Source: Paralichthys olivaceus
Lineage: Eukaryota > Chordata > Actinopteri > Pleuronectiformes > Paralichthyidae
Assembly (NCBI RefSeq): GCF_024713975.1
Contig: NC_091115.1
Location: 6,264,501 to 6,328,500, forward strand
Direction of reading: 5' to 3'
DNA: 64,000 nt
Part shown: positions 55,401-64,000 of the stretch, piece after piece
How the letters are laid out: the number at the start of each line of letters is the position of its first letter
Numbering within the stretch: position 1 is the first letter of the stretch
Program-made: the position numbers and the translations under genes
The notes under the pieces: generated by a model
Seen by the model: only the letters and a program-made list of their open reading frames with translations
Told to the model about the DNA's origin: nothing
Databases searched by the model: none

Positions 55401-58400
55401 TGCTATAATTGGTGTTTTTCTCCCCTTTAGTGTCTTTGTAGCACAACATCAGTCATTCTGTAAAATAATTTGCCGAAACAGAAGCTGTAGGATGTCAAAA
55501 TCAAAAAGCTGTGCATGTATAAAATGTCTCAAGTGTCAAATTGTTATCTGTCCATATTCACTCTTTCTGGATTTATATGCTTGGATGCCATAAACTATAT
55601 TCTCATTTCATTCCCATCTTCTTGATTTACTCTGCAAAGCTAGATAGCCTCTATCCTCTTCCTGTTTCCTCCTGATAAGCGTCTAAAAGTGGAGAACCAC
55701 GGTAGATAGCACAGACAGAGGAAGTGGGGAAGTCTCAGTGCAGATGTGTCTTTTGGAGGTTCTCACAATAGAAGGTTACACAGAGTGGTGATGACATTAA
55801 GAAGTGCGAGACGGCTGATTATTATAGATAGTTTGAAACAGAAGGAGCTGGAAATTGCAAGTTGGAAAACAAACATAGCTTTGTTCTAAAGGAGGGAATC
55901 ACGGCTTGATGCTAAACTGCGCTGAGTTGGAAAGTGGATTGTAATTTCCTGTCTAACCATGCAGCCGCAGGTTTTTGGTTTTTGTGGTACATCATTTCCT
56001 GCCCAATCGTAACACCGATTCATTCAGGTTTGGCTCCGTCGGAATGTCATTAATCTGCGCGTAGGACCAAAAAAGCACATCATCCGTCATGTTAACGATC
56101 CTCCTTATTTATCTAGGCAAGGTCAGTTCTCCCATGTTTGATACACCGCGCTGTTCAATACACCTCATCTTTGCTCAGTAGAGTCATGCAATGGCATGTT
56201 TTTGCAGGTACCCGGGGTTTAAGGTGAATTGCTGTTTAACTAAATGTGGCTTTTTTGATTGCAAGAAACTCATACTGCAAATCAACCTTGATAAATGGGA
56301 GAAACCTGCACTTGATATTGGCTGGTTTCCTGCCGCACTCAGCCAGAGAAAAAACCGCCACTCTACTTATCTTTCTCCAGAATGTAATTTGTTTTCTCAC
56401 CATCATTTTGATATTCATGGATCAATGGTTATGGAAAATGCTGCTTTTTTTTTTTTGAAGAACTATGACAGCAATTTATTTTTGCAGCTTTATCTCCTTC
56501 ACAGTTAACCCTTTCAATATATCATTTTCATCTTTTGGTGGAAGGGCGCTGAATTATTCATGTTTCGCTTTTGATAGTAATACAACCAGTTTGTGTGAGC
56601 TCTGTGGCACGGTTTCACTTTCATTTCTGATGAGAAACATGCAGCAGGGAGCTGGGACTGTGTGGATACTTTGATTGGTTGCCCGCTGCCTTAAAGAAAT
56701 TCAATAGCAGAGGCAAACATTTTTCATGTGAAACTGAACTGATCAAACGTCCAAAGGTGTTGTATGGTTGCAGATTTGTATCTCAGCTCTGTTGAGTTGA
56801 GGTCACTGAGTGCCACGGCGCCACCGCACTGGTTTGTGTGATCAAAAGATCCACCCAGACATCTTTCCTCCCAAGGCTCGCTCGTTACCGTGACAATTCC
56901 CCCAGTCCATCCATTACTGAAGCGGCTGAACAACAATTTAATCTACACTGCATGGCCCTGCTGGGGTTTTTTTTCTTGCCATAACCTGCAGCATCTAAGT
57001 GACAGTGCTATCAGCAGAAGAAACATACCATGTGACATTCCTGTTGCAGACAGGGAAGATGTTTGTCTGGGAAATGAAATGACCCGTCCTCCGGCACTCC
57101 TTCTCATTTGTTTTCTTTTGAAATAGCTTCCTAGTGTGTTTGCAGCGCTCGAGAAGTCAAAGGTCGACGTGTGGGAGAAGCTCTCTGTTCTTTCTTGCAG
57201 GAAGTTAGAGGAAGATTTATACCTCTCTCATGTCTGTATGTAAATATGAAGCCTTGATGTGACGTTCAACACAAAATCTAACTTAAAGCTAGGGTTGGTA
57301 ATCCTGGAGAAGCTAACAAGAGCAGGATCAACTTGAAAAATATGCAACTGATACATCCCATATCTGGAGGTGTTGGCAGGCGGATTTTGCTAACTGGTAT
57401 CAAACTGTTCCACTGAGCAAACCCTCATGTCAGTCCTTTCAACTGTGGCAGCAAGAAGGAAAGGTCCACGTTCTTTCGATCATCACTTTCTATAGCTGCA
57501 ATTTATATGGATATATTGAATGACAAAGCACAACTTGGCTACAAACACTTGTAACCCAGTCCACTGATGTGAATGTCATGGTGTTGCTGCATGACATCAT
57601 GTCTGCTTGTCCCTCCAGTCCATCTTAGACAGGAATATGCCACTTTTATGATGTTATACGATGCGTTTTATGGTTTCATAATGGGGTTTCCTGCTGCATT
57701 TTAAACAGGACCATATATTTTGGAAGCCATGCTGATAGTTTGACAAACTTGGATTATATGAAACCTCCTGTGGGGGAAGTGCATTTGACATACTTTGTTA
57801 TTGCACTGGATGCTGTTGGTCTCATAATTCATAGGCAATAATTATTTATGTTCACCATTCATGTAGTTTGCGTTGCTGAGGTTTCTCAGAGTTGAATGAA
57901 AACGTGGTTCAACTTAAAGTACCTTTGAATCACTTTCACCAACTTTTGCTTTGTCTTAAGTTTGGGGTCAAATGGATGGGGTTTGCACTTCTGGGATGAC
58001 TTCATTGGTTCCAATGTGCAAGCCTAGTTGAGGCAAATGGTTTTCGTTGTACCAGCCATGTTCAACAGATCACAGATCAGAATTTGAAAAGATCTTAGAT
58101 AATTAGCACGGATCCTTGAAAGGAAGACAGATTTGGTCAGGGTTGCCCTCCGTGGTACCCCTCTATAGCTGCCATTTCTCTCCGGCTAATGCTGGAATGT
58201 GACAACCGGTCACGGCAAAAGAAAGGAAGGCCTATTCCTGATTGGATACAGTGCTGGACACTCCGTTAGTGTAGCATACTTGGCCATTACAACTGCTGCA
58301 TGTGAATCTGACCACTGAAAGCTGTCAAAGCAGAGAGGAGGCTAACTGCTCCAGAACTGTGACATTGCAGGGTGTTGTGTTTTCTGTACAACTTGCAGCC

Positions 58401-60170
58401 AACCTTTACATACACATCCTCCACATTCTCAAAATAGCTGCATTTTTTAATTTGTGATCAGATTACGAGCCAATTCTGTTGAAGCATTAAAGTGTTTTTT
58501 TTTGTTAAATCACAGACAGAAGGCTTTTGACGAGAAACAGAATGCGGCTTTGTTTCTCCAGCTGCTCCCTTGGCAGCACTGCAGCACTCAGATCCTCAAC
58601 TGGCTCTGTGATTTGTCATCAGCAATTAAAGTTGGCCTCATTGTAATCTCCACAGCAAGATCAGAAATTATCTGGTTTCTCAAAGTTGCTTGGAAGTTTG
58701 AGCAGTTGTTTGGGCTCCACGGAACAGACCTGTACCGCAAAACATGGACTCCTCAAATCATCATTTGATTGGTCTTTAGCTAAAATTCTCCTTACTCCTG
58801 ACTCGTGGGCTGCTTCATAGTAGGAGTGTCAAGTGAGGACCACAATCCAGTGTTTGGTTTGTTTTCAGGGTATGATATATTTATTTTTGAGGGACACCAG
58901 ACAGAAAGAACATTGGATCCATCTGGGCATAGCCAAGATCTACCATGTTGTTGATTCCGGTGAATAAAGTGATGGTTACGGTTTTTAATGTAGGACGTTA
59001 CTGATGCTTTGTGTCCACACCTGGTGCTCTGCCTATGTGAGCGAACATGTACACATGCAAACCATCCTGCTGGACTATGTGAAAAGTGAGCAGAGAATGT
59101 TCCTGTGGAGAAAAATTAATGTTCAACACTGTATTTGTCCCCAGTGCGGGAGTCCCTCATTTGAATTCAAGTATGGAGGGGGCTGATCGATCATCATGAA
59201 ATTTTAGTTGGGCAGTAGTTTTTTTTTTTTAGGTCACTGTGCCAACACCCGTTGCTTGTTGGAACTAGGTCAGCGGAATTGATTGTAGAGGCAGAAGGCA
59301 GAGTGAATTAAAGAGGTAAGGGAATTATACCTGGTGCAACAAAAGACATGCTCACACGCTTGATAATGGAATCATCATGTTTTTGGAGCTGTTACAGTAA
59401 ACTCAACAGAATATTTGCTAAGAAAATAGCTTGTTATGACTTTAACATTTCCCAAATATTAAGTTTGAATGCATGACAGCAGAATTTGTATTGATTACTT
59501 TGTACATAACCCACGTAGCCAAAAATAAATTCCTATTACTACATAATAGACTATTATTTAGTTGCCTTTGGTGGTGGACACACCCTATTGCATTTATATT
59601 TGTCACTTAATTAAAACATTTACCAGTATTTAAAGCTTTCCTTCTAAAGCTTTCTTTCTGATATCACGTTTGAAGCAGATTGTGACAAAGACCGACATAG
59701 AATTGTCCTATTTTCCTACAAACCTAAAAACCCAATGACAGTGCAGAATGTTGTGATTATCAGATAAAAATAGGAAGAGAATAAAACAGTCCTGTTAGCA
59801 CTCAAATCTGTTCATCATTCCAACCAAACATTTTTGTATGTCATTATGTTCCAGAAAATCCAGGAAACTCCCAAATTTCCTGAAACTTACTAAATGTTTA
59901 GAAAAATAGCTAATCTTTTCACAAAGTGTATATTCCAGAGGTTATGTCTTCATACATGCAAATGATGTATGACATGCATATTATGATTTGAGAGTAAAAG
60001 TGGCAAGCAGTAAATTAGAACCACAGTAAAACAGCATATTTCTGCCTGAATTCCAGAAGAAGCAGCAATGTTGTATCTGCAGTACGGAGCAGAGATACAG
60101 CAAAACATCTGTCTGGCATTTTAAATCATATCCCCAGCCTGTACACAGCTGTGATTCGTGTATTGTTTGG
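52440..60170 (+). other. tmtc2: tmtc2 intron 1, middle part
   Basis: AT-rich, no exon, no microsatellite of ten or more units, and few recognisable repeats (a fragment with AAGCTAGGGTTGGTAATCCTG near 57288-57310). Short open frames (53294-54057, 56191-56508, 58454-58768) lack known domains and intact splice context. Confidence 0.55.
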
Positions 60171-60179
60171 CCAAGGCAG

Positions 60180-60300
60180 AACATTAATCAAGCATCACAT
60201 TTATCACTGTGGATGCAGGCGAGTCGGAGGAAGCCACCCTAATTAACCGTCCACAGTCAGACACTGTAATTAACTGCTGGGGCCATAATAGATGAAGAAT
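60180..60300. promoter_or_regulatory. Candidate enhancer in tmtc2 intron 1
   Basis: Contains CTAATTAACC (60239-60248) and GTAATTAACTGCTGG (60267-60281), two homeodomain-type TAATTA sites about 30 bp apart, with CACAGCTGTG (60145-60154, E-box), TTGTTTGG (60165-60172, forkhead-like) and CATTAATCAAG close by. The dense cluster and low repeat content suggest a conserved regulatory element. This is inference; conservation cannot be tested here. Confidence 0.3.
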
Positions 60301-63300
60301 TTGGATGAAGAGATTTTTTTTTCTAATGTGCCGGAGGTGGTTTACTGGCTGGGTCCCACTGATGGGATGGATGGTGTTAAAGTTGGCCACTGCTTTACCG
60401 ATAAGCGCTGGATGCGTGGTAATGCCAGGAAAGGATTTTAGAAACCCTATAAAATCCAGTCCATTGCTTCTGGATATTGGCTCATTTAAATGTACTTCTC
60501 ATGATGAAATCTCTTTGGCGCAGCACCCCACTGCAGGCATATGGCATATTTATTGGGTGAGACACTTTTAAAATACCCATAAATTTCACATTAAGGGCTC
60601 CAGTCTTAATGCATGAGGGGGAAACTAATCTGTATGTAAGAATCTTATTCCAAAGCAGTTCCTGGTGGTCTTTGGGGTGTTCAATTCATGGAGGTGTGAA
60701 ACTGTAATTTGTTGTTGACCTCCTCCAAATACCAGTTTCTGATTGGATGCTTAACATGCAAGAGAAACAGCTGCACAGCTTAGCATTCCTCTGCGGGTGC
60801 AAAGCAAAGGCTCAAGTTTAGATACAGATCCAAACAGAACTTTATGTCCATACTCTGCGTTCATTTCATATATATTTTTTGCACGTCCTTGAAAGCTTAG
60901 GGATATGACTGGAAATCTTGGGGGCAACAGTGGAGATAGTAGTTTAAGCAAGACGACAATAGAACATGAAGAAATTTGGTGGAACTTTTTGAGGAGAGAC
61001 TGCGCCTTTTGCCACTTTCTAAGGAATAAGTAACATGTCTCCACTCAAGATTGCCCTCTAGTGGATGCATTGCTTAACAACCAACATAAGAGGATGCGCG
61101 GAAGTAAAATTGGCACTATCTCTTTTCGTCATTAAAAGTTTTTATCTAAATGAAACAAACCCTTGATTATTGTTTATAACTATGATCTTTAAGGTTTCAG
61201 TTTTGACCCCCTCGAACCCCCAACCGAGTTTCTCCTTCCACTGACTGTGCTTTTTGTATGCCCTGGGGGAGAGTAAAGCATTTAGTTTTATTAGCCATTG
61301 ATTTCCCATAGCACTCGCCCTGGTGCAGGCTGAAGATTCATCACAGCCTTTCATTGACACCATCACTCAGGGAACACTGCGGTGGGCTCGGTCACCTTTT
61401 CAGCTGAGGCGGCAGCAGCAGCTCGTCGTCGGATCACTTCTGTTTTGTGCGAGCAGCTAAAGGGAAGTGATCAATCAGTCGCTTAGATGAAGATGAAGAC
61501 TTTGCAATCAATCTGCTGAAAAATAAATGAAGGAGTCGCCAACTCATTGATTGGGTTTGTTATTTTTTAACCACTAGACAAACTAAAACAATGTATTCGA
61601 AAAATAATATTCCATTCAATGTCTGTGGGTTTGAGTCCGGACTCTATAAAGTTGCAGTCTATCAAATAAAATGTTGAGAATTAGATGAAAAGATTGATTC
61701 CACGCTCTTGTTGGTTTCGTTAAGCATGGAGCTGTAGCTGCTGGGCATAGATTAGCTATCCTCTAATTTAGCTTAGCTATGACTGGAAGCAGGTAGTGGC
61801 TAATTCCCTCTGTTTACATTCACTTCTTGTTCTGTTTACATGTTTGTTTGTGCAAGGATTAAAACAACTGGGACATAATGCGTTCATTAGTGAGCTTTAA
61901 AGGTGTTAGCGACATTTGTGAACTTTGTGCACCTGCTCCCAGTCTTACGATGAGATAATCACCTCTGGGCTCCAGATAAATGTACGGACATTAGGGTGTT
62001 GACAATCTTTTATCTTATTTTTAGCAAGAAAATTCATGTTATCTTTTAGGTATCCACGAAAGTTCATTTGATATTCACTTAGGAAAGATAAAATGGGCAG
62101 AATTGTGAGTAAGATAAGATAATTATTAAATGAAACATTCAACATAAATGCTGGGAAATACAAAATAGAAATGATATGCACGGCAGATATTTTGTCTGTG
62201 TTGTAAGCAGTTACATGCAACATAACTTCCTGTGTACACGGTATATGTATCAGATCTCAATACATGTAAATATGGTGATAAAGTGAACAATCAGCCTCGG
62301 TGGAGGTATTCGCTCTCCGAGTGCCCTTCTAGTTTATTTATGTCCCTGCATATCTTTAAAGTCATGGTCAAGGTCTGTATGAGTGCACAGTCCACATTCA
62401 CCTTAAACACAATGAGTTGACTCCGGCCTATTTGCTAATCAGGAAACCAGCTTCACAGGGGACATGAAAGCGAGTCCGCGGCCTGACACAAGAGAGACAG
62501 CCAACTTCCTGACACTTAGCTCAGACTGTTTCTGCCTCTTTGAAGCCCAGAGCCCCCGGAAGAAATCAGTTTGTCCTGATTGGCTGCTGGGACAGACTGA
62601 GGATGTGAAGGGGACTTTATCTTAATCAGGTCGGAGCTGAGCTGTTGGTTCTGTTGATGAAGCTTAAACAGCTGGATCTCAGTGATGAGGAGTGCGTGTC
62701 CAGAAGTGTGGCTCTTTGATCACTGCAGTTAATTTCACCAATACTTGTGTCACTTGATTGCATGTGGGTAGATATTGATGTGAGGGGAAGATAAAAAATG
62801 TTTGTAATCATCCTCAGTCCTTCATTAAGTTTTAAAATGTCCTTTTAGGTTTTTGAAACATTGATATTTATTTGTGTAGGGATCTAAACGAAAAAAAAAA
62901 AAAAGCTTATTGCCTTATAAGAGCAAATACATGCACCTGTTGTGTGTTAAATCTGTACGTTCTCTTGTGTGCACTTTGAACTTGTTCTACAGGCGGTCCA
63001 ACGTGATGGGGTCACCTCGGGTCACTGCAGAAGCATTGTTGGCTGTGCAACATGTCTATATTTACAACAATAGGAACCTCAGCTATATTTATACACATAC
63101 ATATAGTACACAACATATACAGCTTCTTTACAACAATGATTAATGTAAATATTAATCTGTCTTGCTGTTGCTGTCTAAAATCCTTTTTTTTCCACAAAAA
63201 TCTCTGCATGAGTCTTTAAACTGCCCGTTTCTTTTTTCCCCTAAACTTCTTCCTGGTTTTTTTGCACCCTTGGGAAAACTGCTGGGAGGACGGGCTATTT

Positions 63301-64000
63301 TTAATTAATGAATAGATAGATCCAGTGAGCTGAGCAGGAACAGATAAAAAAATTTAGGTTAGTGTTTTGAATACAAAGGAAGTTTCATCCACTTGTGTCT
63401 CAGGTTTGTTTCCACTAACATATACAAAGAAAAAAGACGAGAATCTTGCCATTTTTTCCCTTCTTTTTTCCTCTGTGTCCTCAGTGGTCGGCTCTACTGA
63501 GCAGTTTATCACTGTTCACACATTTCAAATGATGGAAAGAAACAAATAATTACATCTGAGCCGGGCATGGAAATCTGCCAAATTAATTTAGATTCACTCT
63601 CACCCACCGAGGAAAGGGAAGAGCCTCCACACAGCTCAGCATAAATCTGTCGCAGCCAATCCACTGGCAGTGTGTCAGAGTTTTATGAATGCTATCTGGA
63701 TATTTATCCATTTTTCCTTTTCCCCCTCATATTCGTGCCACTGTGGCGTGGGAGTGTGGGAAAGTAGCCGGGCCACTTCTGGTGGGGGTATTGTTCTGCG
63801 AGTGGTGTTGTTGAAGTATGATGTTTGAACACACCCTTAATACTCACTTCCTGACCTTTCGGCCCACAGATACACAAAATAAACAGAAAATAAGAGTTGA
63901 TAATAAATTAGGAAATATGTTATCATTGTCTGTATGTATGGCTGTTAAGTTGCTTCCAAGCTGAGTCAGTTGCTCTTGACATTTTCTGTAACTTTTCCTG
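60300..64000 (+). other. tmtc2: tmtc2 intron 1, right part to window end
   Basis: No coding exon or RNA gene recognised. A degenerate 'GCTAAGCT'-type repeat piece occurs at about 61725-61800 and a CCCTCTAGTGGATG word at 61050-61065. A 15-base A run is at about 62890-62904. The rest is unremarkable AT-rich DNA. Confidence 0.5.

Noticed and set aside
47430..64000. Search for tmtc2 exon 2
   Set aside because: The expected large exon with a conserved lumenal loop (SYRPL-type text) is not in any frame, so it should lie beyond the window.

Overview
This is a 64 kb piece of an animal nuclear genome, almost certainly a ray-finned (teleost) fish. The evidence is genes split into many short exons with GT-AG introns, protein exons matching vertebrate families, abundant CA, GA and TCTA microsatellites, and several short dispersed repeats typical of teleosts. 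I see no bacterial genes, CRISPR array, provirus or rRNA genes. Gene names rest on recognising the protein sequences; exon borders were read by hand from splice signals and checked for reading-frame continuity.

Layout from left to right: tspan11 (minus strand, 5' part only, running off the left edge) with a likely CpG-rich first exon near 3.2 kb; a repeat-rich spacer; a single-coding-exon TRIM E3 ligase of the teleost bloodthirsty type (6.0-7.6 kb, plus); prmt8, complete in 10 coding exons (9.9-18.7 kb, plus); cracr2a, complete in 17 coding exons and encoding the long form with EF-hands, coiled coil and Rab GTPase (19.9-28.7 kb, minus, tail to tail with prmt8); ccdc59/TAP26 (31.2-32.7 kb, minus) head to head with mettl25 (33.0-42.1 kb, plus, 12 coding exons); a 5 kb spacer with an old LINE fragment; and the first coding exon of tmtc2 (47.35 kb, plus), whose first intron fills the remaining 16.5 kb.

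The genes do not form one pathway. prmt8 (membrane-anchored arginine methyltransferase), cracr2a (calcium-regulated large Rab GTPase), ccdc59 (nuclear RNA-processing/transcription cofactor), mettl25 (methyltransferase-like), tmtc2 (ER membrane TPR protein), tspan11 (tetraspanin) and the TRIM ligase are neighbours by descent. From memory of the human map, prmt8-cracr2a and ccdc59-mettl25-tmtc2 are two separate conserved blocks on human chromosome 12, contiguous here.

The most useful observations are: a cracr2a EF-hand 2 with valine at the last calcium-coordinating position; three introns (two in cracr2a, one in mettl25) whose first bases run straight into CA repeats in the transcript sense; two short motifs in the disordered cracr2a linker that look conserved to human; a 28-32 bp minisatellite in prmt8 intron 1; and a homeodomain-site-rich candidate enhancer in tmtc2 intron 1. 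I found no convincing undescribed multi-gene system.
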